Positions 1 through 12,439 are shown, counted from the stretch's first letter. The stretch: DNA of 64,000 nt from Owenia fusiformis (GCA_903813345.2 CAIIXF020000004.1:20620477-20684476); one strand, 5' to 3'. A program made the numbers and translations. Notes: generated by a model not told the origin, from the sequence alone.

Positions 1-350
1 ATTAGAATTTGAATAAAGATAAATAATGGTGCAAATCAAAATTGTTTTGGTAGAAAATTACACACAGAATTCAAATATGCCATCAAATAAAAGAAAATGT
101 TAGTCTTTAATGGTTAAAAATGAAGTTCTCCTAAAATCTCATTAAAGACGAAACTTTAACAAGATTTCAAAGCTATATGGAAAAAGGACAATTCGCAAAG
201 TAAAACATTAGATGACCAATGGGAGCGATGTTAGAAATGGAATATTAAAAATACAATTTCTACACATCTATATATCAAATGTGAAACGTTTTCAATATAT
301 AATTGTTAAAAGCAGTAGATTATTCAAAAAGATTGTCACCCTACACTTAC
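1..350. other. Intron 4 of gene A (part)
   Basis: This stretch lies downstream of the gene A exon 4 donor (GTAAG read on the minus strand at 350). It is AT-rich and I see no exon-like similarity to genes B or C in it. Confidence 0.6.
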
Positions 351-3332
351 CCAAATCAGACTTCTGAAATTGTGCCTCAGCAATGCTACCATCACTTCTT
401 TGAATGAAGCGGAATGGTTTCTTATATAATTCATCAAGAGGTCGTTTCTTCACCCGTTCGCCTGCTGTCTTATTTACGTCAGGTTTATCTTTGATCACTT
501 TGCCATCCCTTTGGTAGATTAGCATTATTACTTGAAGTACTAACGACAGAGACATGTTATATTCGGAAGAAACTAATAATATATCAAGGTTTAAATAATG
601 CAGACAAATGCATCTATATAAGGAATATATTTTAGCTTACCATTTTTTCTTATTCATTTGCGAAATCATGTTATTCTTTATAATGCTGTACCATCCAATA
701 ATGATATTAAGAGTTATAAATAAAGTATGTTGAAATCTATGATAAACTTTACCACACAAACATAAAAATGAACATGGTAGTGATTTACCATATACGGGGT
801 GTTGCATATGTATGCACCTCCCTCTAGACTCATTCATGTAGCATTACCACCCTTTCATGTTATATATCATTGTTTCCTTATGAAAAATTACATAAGACAA
901 AGTTTCAAAATCAATTAGGGGCGTCCCTGGAAAGGATAAAATGTATCAAAGTATGTGGATATGGGTAATTTATAAGCATTTTTTAAGCATTTTTGGACCC
1001 GGTCCGGTGATCTACATTCATTTTGTCCTTTGCCCATTTCTAGTGATAAAGGTGGTACTATGGCCCCTGGCCTCCCTTTAAGCCACTGCACAAATCCCGT
1101 CTATATCTATTTGTGAAGAACTGTCACAAACATATTGACTGAACTCTTTCATGATGACAACTGCAAGAAATGTCTAATTCGGGAACTAAATTTGTCCTTC
1201 GAATTGCCCTCAAAATGACCGGAAATTGCCCCTAAATAACCCCGTACCCACATTCTTTGATACATTGTACCTTTTTCAAGGACACACTTGAATTCCGAAA
1301 CTTTTCAATCTTATGTAACTTTCTATGAGGAACAAATTTAATGATTTATAACATGATATGATGGCGATGCTAAATATAAAGAGGAATGTACATACTTGTA
1401 CATATGAAAACCCTGTATATTAGTCATCGTAATCTAAGCAAAGAAGAGTCTACGTTACATGATATACTAGTCGGACGTTTATTATTACAACCGTGATTGA
1501 AGTTAGCGGCCGATCAACATAAAATCTTACCTTATAGGATCTATCTTTATATGATGCATGTGGACCAGATAGAGAACTGCCCCAGTTCCCTCGTAGGGTC
1601 CCCCAGCAACTGGAAATGATTTTAAGGTTTTAAAATACTATTTTAAATAATAAATAATAAACTAAATTAATAGTAAATAAATAAAGTGATAACTGAAACC
1701 TCCAAGGACAATAACAAACGAAGCAAAGTTGAATTTACATTTTGGTCATTTCGATCATACATCACAAGCATAACTGTAATCACGACAAAGTTGTACATTT
1801 TTAAAAAATGTTAATCAATCAATTTTGTCTTGAATTCAACACAAAGTGTATATAAGACGTTTCGTCAACTTACGTCCTATTTCGTCCACCTCTACAATTG
1901 CAGAAACGCGGAATGTTTGCTTCGTTTCACCCCATAGATAGACGTAACTCGTATAGGTATATTGTAACGTCGTCTAAAATTACAAAGTATAGCAGAGTCA
2001 ATATATTTCTGATACACTCATTCATCAACCCTTTCTATGGTTATTTGTTTATCTTTATTTCCTTCTTTCAAGAAGAGCTTTTTACATTACCTATACAGAC
2101 AGTTATTTACAAACAAGTATTTACAAAACAAAATTATTTACATTCATTTGATTTTGTTCTACCGCATGCATACTTTGCCAGTAAGATAATTATTTCTTCA
2201 CGTATATTTTCGTTAAACTGAAGGTCAGTATTTGAACCAAGGAGTGTTTCAACGAGAACTTCGTCATCTCCATTTAATAATTGACAAGATGAGCTCACGT
2301 CTAATACATTCGTAATTATCGAAAAATACGATCTCGTTCCAGCGTTAATCCTTAACATTCCATAAGGGTATGTTTTGTGATATTTCTGTATTCACTTTGA
2401 CATAATGTTTTTTGTAATCTTTTGGAAGCCATGTGTGTTTTTAACCAAATAAGCAACACTCGATCAAGTTTAACTGTTTACATAAAACCAACATTCAAAC
2501 ATATATATGAACGTTGGAATCTTGAAATTAGTAGGTAGTGAAATAGACATAATGTAAAATTATCAAGTTACACCAGAAGTATTCCCTCGGCTCTATTCGT
2601 GAACGTATAAATGCCACGTCTCTTTACTCCGTTTGCGTTTAGTTGCAAACAATCAAAATCAGAGTTAGTTTTTTTCTATTTTAGAGTTTTTTTTATTGTA
2701 TTATTTTCCAGAGTTAGTATTTCTATTACTTCATCCTTAGAACGCCATCTCGTGTACGTCTTGATTTTGATATATGTACCAGTCCTTGAAGTATGTTGTT
2801 TAAGATACAACTTTTTCTTCTAATCTCATAATTTAATTAAAAAAATAAAACATGCTTTGACTACATATTATGAACGACACTAAACAAAAAGCTATATATA
2901 CGTTTGTAATACTTGATACTACGTTACATAATATCATGACGTTGCACCATATTTTAGATAAAACAAAAGATGTTTGGACATGCTATTCATTTCTGATTGT
3001 CATATTTATTTTAGATTGAACGACATATGTTAATAAACATATGCTATTGCAGTATTTTACCGTGAACGTAGAATGTGATCGAATTGGATTCAATAATTTT
3101 TTGAAATTTTTATGAATGGCTTAGATGTAAAAGAAATATAATATAACTAAACTGAATACTGCATTCGCTCAATTTTGATTTCATGATAATTCTAGATATA
3201 CAGGTAGTTACATTAATTCACCAATTATTACATAAAAATTCGACCTACCTCGTCGGCTGTAACACTGCAGAGTAGAAAAGCCGATACAAGATGCACTAGC
3301 ATCATGACAGTTGTCTCAGAGATGCCCCTCAT
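351..3332 (-). CDS. Gene A: LPD_N/vitellogenin-like secreted protein, exons 1-4 only (5' part, runs off left edge)
   Basis: Minus-strand exons: 3332-3249, 1973-1874, 1609-1531, 508-351, all with GT-AG borders and phases 0,1,2,1, the same as genes B and C. Exon 1 encodes a signal peptide (MRGISETTV then a hydrophobic stretch LVHLVSAFLLCSV ending TADE). Exon 2 encodes YTYTSYVYLWGETKQTFRV. Exon 3 encodes GPYEGTGAVLYLVHMHHIK. Exon 4 encodes LDELYKKPFRFIQRSDGS. These match the N-terminal beta module seen in B and C, which I place in the large lipid transfer protein (LLTP) family by architecture. No stop or frameshift is seen in the four exons, so the gene looks intact as far as it goes. Exon 5 onward must lie left of base 1. 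It is transcribed away from gene B. The start could instead be the second Met at codon 10 (3305). Confidence 0.85.
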
Positions 3333-3361
3333 GATTGGTAAATCACATGATACGGACCATG

Positions 3362-3369
3362 CTTTTATA
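3362..3369 (-). promoter_or_regulatory. TATA box of gene A
   Basis: On the minus strand the sequence TATAAAAGCATGG lies 37 bases before the first ATG of gene A. Genes B and C carry TATATAAGCATGA and TTTATAAGCATGG at the same place, and A and C share flanking words such as GGTCTTGTG just upstream. Conservation between paralogues and the spacing support a core promoter. Confidence 0.6.
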
Positions 3370-4670
3370 ATCACAAGACCCGGATTTATTTTTTACCAAT
3401 AAGCCTATACACCCACACGAGATCCAAGTTTAAAAATATACGACGAGATCCAATTGGTTGATATAATGGTAATGTTTATTACTCTATTTAATAGACAGGT
3501 GTTGCGTTGGAAAATCATAAACAATCCATTTTTAACTTTTTCTAAGTATGTATTATAGTTTGATTCTATTGAAAATAATAAAAGAGAATGAATAAACGAG
3601 AGCATTGTTGAAATACAGTTTAAACGGTAGGTTTAGTAAACCTACCAACTTATTTAATCAACACAAGATAAGCATGGTAACAAATAAAAATATAAAGTAA
3701 TTCAAAGTACAATGCTCAAGCTATGTTTATTTTGTTATTATCTCAGTATTCTTTGAGGGTTGACATGATATCAACTTCACTTGCTATAAAAGTGCACGTG
3801 TAATGCTAAAATTATTTCATCTGTATCATAAAAGATGGCAGCATATGCTTAAACTCAACAACTGCACATGAGATATGCACATAAATATCTGTAATTGTAA
3901 GAATGGGACTCGTTTGGTCCTTTTGTATAAAAGCTTATTATCTGATCAGTTACGATTCTGTTTTATAGGTCACGTTGCTTTGATTGGTCACAAAATTACG
4001 AAACTTATGAAAATTCTCTTGTATATTCTGATACATGTGATAACTCCATGTGAAGTTCTCGAAATTGATATTCAAGAGTTGAATATATCATAAATCTAAT
4101 ATACTGAGCTAATGTAGGCCTATGTATTCATAGGGAATTCTATGAAAAATAATTATAACTGATTGAACAAGCATCAGGTTGTAACAGTTTGACATTTCTA
4201 ATATAAGCTATACTGGGATTGATCAGGCCTTTGTTATGTTTACATTCTACAATAAAACATAGCAATAAAAAACTATCGATGAAATGAACTACTTTGAACA
4301 TATTGAATATTACAGATTCATCTAACACGTATTTGAAAAAAAACGCAAAATATTTTGTCCTACTTCCATTGGACTTCTTCAGTTACTATGGCGTGAAAAT
4401 TGACGTTTCAAGTACAACACTGAAATTCATACACAATAAGTTTAGTCACACAATAATGCAAATATACAAGCATGTATTCACCTAACAAAGTGATATTCTA
4501 TAAATAAAAAATTAACATAATTCAACAGATTTACTGTTTTCTCCCTAAAATCTAGAGACCTTAAATAGCAATCTGGCCTCTCAAATAAGTATATCATACC
4601 TTTACTATTGATTTTATGACATAGTATAATATTCCAAATTGTTTGAAAATAGTTCACCTATAAAATGATA
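3370..4670. other. No recognisable feature
   Basis: AT-rich sequence upstream of gene A. Short open frames occur on both strands but none shows family motifs or splice structure. It may contain regulatory DNA for gene A. Confidence 0.4.
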
Positions 4671-4981
4671 TATAAGTCAATGTACCCTATTGAACGTAAC
4701 TATTTTATCCTGATTTGAAGTTGGGTATTGTTTTTTTGGCCCACCCTGCATATATGTATAGCTGTAGAGGCTCCCTGGTCTCCTGTATATCAACCGATGT
4801 CCTTGCGGGTGCCGTACGGTAATCGGCAGATAGCCTTGCGATACCCGTGTGATATCTTTCAGATTTAATTGATTGTGGGCGCCGTTCGGTGCCTGTACTA
4901 ATATATATACTAATATGACCATACTCACGGCGAAATCAAGACATCGGGGAAAAGTCACAGGCGCCCGATCGATTGAGAAAT

Positions 4982-5005
4982 CGGCCGATGAATACTCATC
5001 GGCCG
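4982..5005. repeat. Perfect GC-rich hairpin in a GC-rich island
   Basis: CGGCCGATGA and TCATCGGCCG form a perfect 10-bp stem with a 4-base loop (ATAC). The surrounding 4760-5035 is much richer in GC than its neighbours. A mariner-like end, GGCCCACCCTGCATATA, sits to the left near 4738, which may mark one edge of an unrecognised element. Function is unknown. Confidence 0.5.
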
Positions 5006-5136
5006 GCGCCCGGTGAAAATGTGACCTAGGCATTAAACTTTTCATTTTGATGTTCAAATAACAATCAAACCGTCAGTCAACTAACACTGATCGCATTATC
5101 CATTATAAAGCCACTGGATGAGGACATATTTGAGGA

Positions 5137-5395
5137 AAACCTGCAAACGAACGAACGAACAATGAACAAACAGAATGATGGACGGATTAGCGGACGAACG
5201 GACAGACGAACGAAACAACGAACGAACAAACAAACGGATGAACGGACGGTCGAACGAATGAACGAATGAAAGAAAGAAGGCATGTAAAAACGGACGAACG
5301 AACGCACAAACGAACGGACCGTCGAACGACCTAAGGAGGACGGACGGATGGATATATGAACGAACAAACGGTTCGAACAGACGAGCCGACGAAAT
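5137..5395. repeat. Degenerate tetranucleotide repeat (GAAC/GGAC type)
   Basis: The stretch is built from GAACGAAC, GGACGGAC and similar four-base steps. The long open frames read here on the minus strand (repeated Ser-Phe-Val-Arg) are products of the repeat and not a gene. Confidence 0.85.
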
Positions 5396-5639
5396 ATGTG
5401 TGTCCTCAGATAGGGTCATTCATAAGAACATTGAATTATGCAGAATATAGAATTAGCTCATCAATATACAAAGAATTTTTGTCAACACTACCAGATGAAT
5501 CGAACTGCCTAAAGTTGATGATATGTTGCAGAAGAAATATTTCCGATGCTTCCCTAGAATAATATTCAAAATGCAAATAAACAATGATAATTTTAACGCT
5601 TGAGGAATATGGCATAGTCACGATTCGAATAAAAGAAAC

Positions 5640-6100
5640 GACTTAAATTTTTCTTCAAAAGTTAAAGCATTAGAGACACTTCTCAAAATCTGGAAATGGA
5701 GAAATTTAAATTAAGCCTGATTGGAAAAAAATACAATAATCAAAGCCCTTGCAATATCAAAACTACCATACCTTACATAAACTATCCCCGTTCCAAACAA
5801 TATCATCGAACAAGTGCAAAATCATTAATTATTTTATGTGAAACGGAAAACCACCCTTGATCAGCAATTATACGACAATAGGAGAAATAGAAAATGGAGG
5901 AATCCAAACCATCCATTTCGACTCCAGATAAAAGCGTTACAAATACAATGGGTGAAGATATTATATAATAACAACGGGGCCAAATGGAAACTGTTCTTCT
6001 ACAAACTATTGCCTAATCTCGACTCGAAAGAAATATTTCAAGCAAAATTTAAAGAAGACACCTTTAATAATTTTCCACCTTTTTATCTCTCAATTAGGAA
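5640..6100 (+). pseudogene. L1/Tx1-like LINE relic, left part
   Basis: Read across several frames, the sequence gives the post-reverse-transcriptase region typical of L1/Tx1 LINE ORF2: LEMEKFKLSLIGKK, then pieces like YINYPRSKQ, then LQIKALQIQWVKILYNNNGA and AKWKLFFYKLLP, then NFPPFYLSIR. Frameshifts and stops show it is dead. The reading stops at 6100 where an inserted element begins, and it resumes at 9524 with KTWTEVHNGELYD. I infer one LINE copy split by a later insertion. Confidence 0.7.
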
Positions 6101-6860
6101 TACTCCAGTAAAATTATCAAAAATAAATGAAAAAATTGCACTAGTAATTAAACCTAGTGCAACAAATGTATATGCCTCCAATCACATTCAAATTTTCAGA
6201 GATCATGCATCTATGTTTGGTTAGTAGTCATGGAAAGTTTAATCTTGATTGGACAATGGGTTACCATGGCAACACAATTTAACTGCAAAATATTAAGGAT
6301 AAATCAACCTACAAACGGATGGTAACTTGTCATTTTTAATTTTTCAAAATGAATGCAAAGTTGAGCTTAATACATATTGAAGGTGTTTACAACAAGATAA
6401 CATGATTACTAGTAATCTATGAATAGGTTGACATATTGGGCTTTGGACCTGATTCATGTTTGATAACTACTAAGTGATTTACCACAAAGTGGGCGTGGCA
6501 CTTTTTTGTTATTACATTTCAAAATAATTCCATGTTTACATGATCATATTTACAAGGCTCATTGACAGATTGATGCATATGTTATTATCTGGTATGGTGA
6601 GTCTAAATATGTTTTGGCTATTGATAACCATAGTAACACAAGATAATGTATGTAAATAGGATGTGGGTAGAGATCATTTCAGGCAATCCTTATACCTTAA
6701 CAAATTGTTTATTACATCCATCCTTAAGAAATGTTTTAGTGTATAATCTTTTTTGCCAAATACAAGTTTGGATGATACCCATCTGCCCGTCAGTCTGTCA
6801 AAGCATTTCCTGACCCATTTATTAATTACACATATGTGTTATATGTAACATCTAAAACTC

Positions 6861-7890
6861 TAGAAGATGTACCAACTTAGACTCTGTAGGCTGAATCAAT
6901 CTTAGATTATGGATGCTGTACCCATTGTAGACTTTGAAGGATATACACATTAAACATTAGAGGCTAAACCCTATAAGACCCTAGAGGCTGTACCATCTTA
7001 GACCCATTTATTTATCACAGCTGTGACTAAATGGTAATTCTTGACATCTTAGACTCTAGAAGATGTACCAACTTAGACTCTGTAGGCTGTATCAATATTA
7101 GATTATGGATGCTGAACCAATTGTAGACTTTGGAGGATATACCCATTAAACATTAGAGGCTAAACCCTCTAAGCCTCTAGAGGCTGTACCATCTTAGACT
7201 CTAGGAGACTATACCCATCATAGACTCTGGAGAGGCTGTACTATCTTTGACTCTTGAAGGTTTTACCCATCATAGACACTGCATCTGAAATGTGTACCAT
7301 CTTCTCTTGAAGGCTGTTCCCAGAACTCATCAAAGGCTCTGGAGGCTATACCATATTTGACTCTTGGACTATACCCATTGTAGACTCTGGAGGCTATACC
7401 CTCTTAGACTCTTGGATGCTATACCAACTCAGACTCTTATAGGCGGTACTATCTAAGAATCTTGGAGGCTGTACCTATCTTTGACTCTGACTGTCATAGA
7501 AATCAGAGACTATTGTGGCTGTACTATATTTGGTGTATACTATACTCTGAAGTTACATCATGTTAGTCTAGAGGCTAAATTCATATTATACTCTGGTGGC
7601 TGTACCATCCTAGACTCTCGAGACTGTACCATCTTAGACTTTTGGAGGCTACCATCTCAGATATTTGTAGGCTATACTTTCGTAAGACTCATAGAGGCTG
7701 TACCCATCCTAGGCTCTAAATGCTATAGCAATCATAGATTTAGAATTTTGTAGCATTTTTGACTCTTGATGCTGAATACATGTTACACTCTAGAGGCTGT
7801 ACCATATTATATTCTTGAGACTGCATCCGTCTTATACTCTTGAGGCTGAGGCTCTTGTATCTGAACTTTTTTATGGTCTAAGGCTCTACC
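6861..7890. repeat. Degenerate ~28-30 bp tandem repeat inside the foldback element
   Basis: Units resemble TAGACTCTAGAGGCTGTACC followed by ATCT, repeated some 30 times with drift. A higher-order copy is visible: the block starting TAGAAGATGTACCAACTTAG at 6861 recurs at 7057, an offset of 196 bases, with few changes. The frame at 7481-7753 is a by-product. Confidence 0.8.
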
Positions 7891-8359
7891 ATATTAAGCT
7901 ATCGGATGATATGTTCTTGGTATTGAAGCACATCATATGTGCTGAGGGTTGAATCATATTCCATGTTATCAAAATAACATATTGCATTACATAATTTGCG
8001 TTTATCATGGTCCTGTAACGATGGCAACCCTTAACCAATCATGTACAGACTCGCCTCATTAAAGAATAACATCAGTATCCATGAGCACTATAAATATAAC
8101 TGTGACTGATTCTGTAGAAATGTCATTTTTATGAATTTATCACCAAAAGTGCCACGCCCACTTTTGAGTAGATAGAGTGATAGTCACCTAATAGAATAGA
8201 GTACAGAGTCAAAGTTATCATATAATTCATCATATTAATGATGCTATCTTATTAAACACTCCCCAAATATGTTTTGAGGGTAACTTAATGTTCATTTTTA
8301 AATAATTTGAAGAGAAATGACAACATCTACTATTATAGGAAGCTTCGGATTTACCTGAA

Positions 8360-8736
8360 CACTCTTAAAAAATATTACTTGGATTTCCTTTTATTGAGAA
8401 CTTGTACTACTCATTTTAAGTAAAAAATTACTTAAATAATCTTGAACTACTGAATAATTTTTAAGTAATTCAAAGTAATTACAAGTAATTATAAGTAATT
8501 TAAAACAATGATATATATATTAATTTGGTGAATTTACTAATGCAATTTACTAATGCAAGGAGAGAAATTGAAATACTTACTGTAGTAATTTTAATACTCA
8601 TTTACATAATTAAGCAATTAAAAAACTCAAAATGACAATATAAGTAAAACCTAAGTAAAATGAAGTAAAACTAAGTATTTAACTTTAAGTAATTTTTATA
8701 CTTGGGAAATACTCAAGTAATTCATTTTTAAGAGTG
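8360..8736. mobile_element. MITE nested in the foldback element
   Basis: CACTCTTAAAAAATATTACT at 8360 pairs with the complement of the right end, where AAGTAATTCATTTTTAAGAG ends at 8734. The 377-bp interior is AT-rich with many AAGTAATT words. A matching single end occurs at 49896-49916, so this is a small repeated family. Confidence 0.65.
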
Positions 8737-9523
8737 AAGCTATTAAAGATTTGAGCAATTAAATTGTGTTGCTATAGTAACCAACTGACCAATTGATATC
8801 AAACTTGCTGTGACAACTAACTATATTTGGCGGTTATTTGTGTTTGGAGTGAGTGAGTAAGCGTTAGGAACTAGTCATTCTGAGGCTTGCCAGCGTGCGA
8901 GGAATACACTTAACTCCTAATTTGTAGATTATATTATTTCTGTAATTTTGTCAGTATTGATCGTACAAATTGATATTTTGATTGGCATACCTTTTTATCT
9001 CTGCAAAGACCTTTTTGAATTTCGGCCTCAATAATTTGGGTCTTTGCTTAGTTTAAGAGTCCTCATAATCCTAATTAATTTGATGAGGTTTTAATGGTGT
9101 CAATCGAATTGTCATACATTGTGCAGTTATACTGTTTTGTATTTTCTAGTGACATTCACTAACTCACTCACTGTATGCGTATACATTGTCATGTTCTCAT
9201 TATTTATGTAACTCTTGTACTATGTTCATTAATAAACACGCGTGCCAAGCGCTCTTAATTCTTGAAACTGAAGAAATGTGCGTTGTGTCTTATGATAGAG
9301 AGTGATGAGTATAGAACAGGAATTATTAATGTTGATCATAGTACCCCCTCATGAAATTACCCCAGGGGGTATAAATGGTGATTTTAAGGTTTTCCACTAC
9401 TTAGATTTTTCTAGATTTTTGATATGTTGTTTTACTTACCAATGACTATTGATTACACCAGGTTTACTCTGGTGTGCAATTTTCCATTTATTTGTAAACA
9501 TTTACAGCGGTTTTACTGGAGTA

Positions 9524-10450
9524 GAAAACCTGGACTGAAGTTCACAATGGTGAACTCTATGATAAAACTACAATAACAAATGAACCCATTTGGAACAATA
9601 AATGGTTAACAACAAATAATGAAACAGTAATTGGAAAACCCGAGGCGTAAAGCAAATTAAAAACCTTATAAAAGCAAATTGCGATTGGGAACTACTAGGA
9701 TATGACGATTTCATTCAGAAGTACAATACACACTACACCTTTTGTAACAAATTATGGAATAACTTAATAAGCAATCCCAAGAAATTGGAAAACGCTTTTG
9801 CGAAATGAACATGAAAATATTAAAATTCTAGTAGCAAATGACATTCAAGTAACAAAAAGATAAATATAAAACATAATAACACAGAACAAATATATTGGTC
9901 TATCATAAAATATATTTTTGAAGAAACCAACAGGGAAACGATATTTCAACGAAAAATACTATCTCTCCGAACATGAATGGACACATACTTTTAGATTACC
10001 CTTTGAAGTAGCCCGTGAGCCAATAATCTTAACCTCACACCATGCAATCTATTTCTGTTTATAAAAAAATCTCTGCATCAAACTTATGCGACAAATTAAA
10101 TTGACGATACTCTTTATTTTTACACAGATTGCCCAACGGTAGTGAACTTCTGGAATGACATGTCAATTTTTTCAATAACATTCATTTAAACAATAGGGAA
10201 ATACTACTAGGCATCACAAATAATCCAGAAAATGACAATATATCTGTACTAAACTATTGCCCACTCTACGCAAAAAATACATTCACTCCTCTAGAGTGGG
10301 TAACTCGATTATAACGGCTTTAGAAATATCATAAGAAACAAAGTAAAAATCAATTAAGAATATCAACAGAAAATCAGACTAGGCCACTCTTTATTAGAAA
10401 ATTGAATTCTATTCTTAACAAATTAGAGATTCGATTTTACCAAACAACTG
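9524..10450 (+). pseudogene. L1/Tx1-like LINE relic, right part
   Basis: This continues the LINE split at 6100. It begins KTWTEVHNGELYDKTTITNE, then PIWNNKWLTTNNETV, and later shows short pieces such as YFNEKYYLSEHEWTHTF and KKYIHSSRVGNSIITA in shifting frames. These match the order of the ORF2 C-terminal region of L1/Tx1 elements. Many stops and frameshifts are present. Confidence 0.65.
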
Positions 10451-10587
10451 TATTGTACATACTTGTATGTTATTATTTTTGGATTACTGTATTGTATTTT
10501 TACCTTTCTGCGTACCTGTATGCTTAGATTAGATTGTCCAAACATGTTCAAATCATTTTATTTTTATAGTTCTGCTATAACGAGGTG

Positions 10588-11546
10588 TACAGGGTGGTCA
10601 AAAAACGGCAACCCTAGTTTTTCCTAATATCTATGTCATTCTTAGAAATAACTCCCTGATATTTTACATATTTGCACATCATTCATTTTCCGACCAACCT
10701 AACATATTTCATGACCATGGGACTGATAGTCACAATTAATATTACTGCATTTTAAGCAACATGCCCCAGCTGGCCACTTTTGGGCTGTCTGAGCTGGTCT
10801 GTTATTCAAATGAACTCCATTTCCAACTTGATCCATTGGTAAATTCTAACAATTATGTATTCTTGGGGAGCCTAGCACTTGATGAAGTAGTGGAGAGGCA
10901 CCTTCACACAGACAGATGCACAGTTTAGTGTGTTCTCAGAAGATAGGGCCCTTTACCTTTGATAATACCATCGGATATGCAATAACAACATCAAACTCTA
11001 TTTTGTGATTCCCATGGAGTTCTTGGGGACTTTAGGTGAACCCAGGGGGATGATAGGCAGACAAGACAGAACCATACCCCATACACCCAATGATGCACAA
11101 TAATGAGTTTGGGACCACTTCAATGACCACATTATCAGCAGTACAACAGACAACGAATGGGCACCCCATCGCCCAGATGTGGCCCTATTTAATCTTTACC
11201 AGTGGGGAGACCCCAAAGATAGAGTGTAGGGTAATAATACTAGAAAGACATTTGACCTCAAAATAAAGATCACATATGTCGTTCAGGCCATACTTGCTGA
11301 GTAATGCAGTTATGTCATTGACATGTTTGGAAAATGTGTGCAGGTTTGCCTTCAGCACGATATTGGAAAACTGGGGCACCTTGTTTGAAGTGATGTAACA
11401 TTGCGACTATCAGACCAATGTTCATGAAATAATACGGTCTAGTATGAAATTGAATGATGTACATGTGTCCCAAATATCAGGGCAAAATTTCAAAAATGAC
11501 AAAGATATGAGGAAAAATTAGGATTGCCGTTTTTTACCACCCTGTA
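10588..11546 (+). mobile_element. Mariner-like transposon relic
   Basis: ACAGGGTGGTCAAAAAACGG at the left pairs with CCGTTTTTTACCACCCTGT at the right, and TA lies at both outer borders. At 11155-11229 the plus strand reads EWAPHRPDVALFNLYQWGDP, a decayed form of the W-P-RSPDL...FLWG block of mariner-like transposases. Other parts of the transposase are broken by stops. A shorter relative with the same ends lies at 57145-57639. Confidence 0.8.
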
Positions 11547-11674
11547 GCTCTTTCGACTTCTCAAAGTACCCAACATTGTGTTTATGTATGTGAATTGTGA
11601 TGTATTGTAAATTGTAAATGAAAAATAATGATCATAAATATATATCACTAATAAACAAGACACACAGTGATAAA

Positions 11675-12439
11675 TATCGCACTTTGAAGAGCAAACTGGC
11701 CACCATGCAATTTACCCAGCATGGCCAAAACCTAATCAGACCTTGGCACTAGTCTGCTCTTGCATCTGTAAACATTTCAAGTTGACAAGGTTAGCGGTTT
11801 TCCTGCAATTTTGATGACAAGAATTTATTTGTAGTCTTGAACTTTGGGAAAATTTAGATAACATTGTTTGTGACCTAATTTGATGACCAAAATCCAAAAG
11901 ATCAATTTAGAAAATCAACTTTTTTGACCTTTTCAAGGTCACTGAAGGTGAATGAAAGGTCAAATCTGAAATCTAAGGTCAGATTTGAGCTTCTGAGAAC
12001 TTGTAGATGTTTTTAAAAAAAGATTTGGTCAATTTGGAGCAAGTTGAAAAATTCAAAATGGCCGCCAAATTGAAAAATTCAAAATGGCCACCATGTAATT
12101 CAGCCAGCATACCCAAAACCTAATCAGATCTTGGCAATAGTCTGTTCTTGCATCTGTAAAAATTTCAAGTTGAACGGATAAGTGGTTTTCCTGGAATTTT
12201 GATGACAAGATTTGTTGAAAAATTCAAAATGGCCGCCACGTAGTTACCCAGCATGCCCTTAACCTAATCAGGTCTTGGTACTAGTCTGCTCTTGCATCTG
12301 TAAAAATTTCAAGTTGAACAGGTAAGCAGTTATCCTGGAAATTTGATGACAAGATTTGGTTTATGTGCCGCCCACCCGCACGCCCGCACGCCCAACAGCA
12401 CAAGACGACGACAATATAGCACTTTTTCAAAGTGCGATA
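11675..12439. mobile_element. Short inverted-repeat element with internal repeats
   Basis: TATCGCACTTTGAA (11675-11688) and its exact complement TTCAAAGTGCGATA (12426-12439) bound 765 bp. Inside, a unit of roughly 140 bp containing CAGCATG, CCTAATCAG, CTTGGCA, TCTGCTCTTGCATCTGTAAA and TTTCAAGTTGA occurs three times (from about 11700, 12085 and 12230). No coding capacity is seen. The frame at 12356-12781 starts inside it and looks accidental. Confidence 0.7.

Larger units (their letters stand above)
6221..8820. mobile_element. Foldback element with long inverted arms and tandem-repeat core
   Basis: The ends form diverged inverted repeats: TTAGTAGTCATGGAAAGTTT at 6221 pairs with the complement of 8801-8820. 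Similarity continues inward through ACCATGGCAACACAATTTAA (left) and the GTGGGCGTGGCACTTTT block (about 6489-6505, complement at about 8148-8165). Flanks CTATGTTTGG (6211-6220) and CTATATTTGG (8821-8830) look like a 10-bp target duplication with one change. The core is a tandem repeat. No transposase frame is seen, so it is non-autonomous. A 9-11 bp duplication with long arms would fit Mutator-like or foldback elements. Confidence 0.7.
6101..9523. mobile_element. Terminal-inverted-repeat element inserted in the LINE, 3-bp target duplication
   Basis: The ends are TACTCCAGTAAAA (6101-6113) and its exact reverse complement TTTTACTGGAGTA (9511-9523). The three bases GAA flank both sides (6098-6100 and 9524-9526). 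Removing the element and one GAA rejoins the LINE frame from SIR to KTWTEV. About 2.6 kb of the element is itself a later insertion (6221-8820), so the original was about 0.8 kb and has no visible transposase. A 3-bp duplication is known for Harbinger-like and CACTA-like elements, but the superfamily here is not settled. Confidence 0.7.

Noticed and set aside
1898-2221. Plus-strand 107-codon open frame
   Set aside because: Its first part is the antisense of gene A exon 2; the rest has no motif.
2134-2358. Minus-strand 74-codon frame in intron 1 of gene A
   Set aside because: No recognisable motif and no match in genes B or C; probably chance or an old relic.
4677-5057. Minus-strand 126-codon frame
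   Set aside because: It spans a mariner-like end and the GC-rich island; no protein motif seen. Reported only as a composition oddity.
5077-5419. Minus-strand frames of Ser-Phe-Val-Arg repeats
   Set aside because: They are direct translations of the tetranucleotide repeat and have no other gene-like feature.
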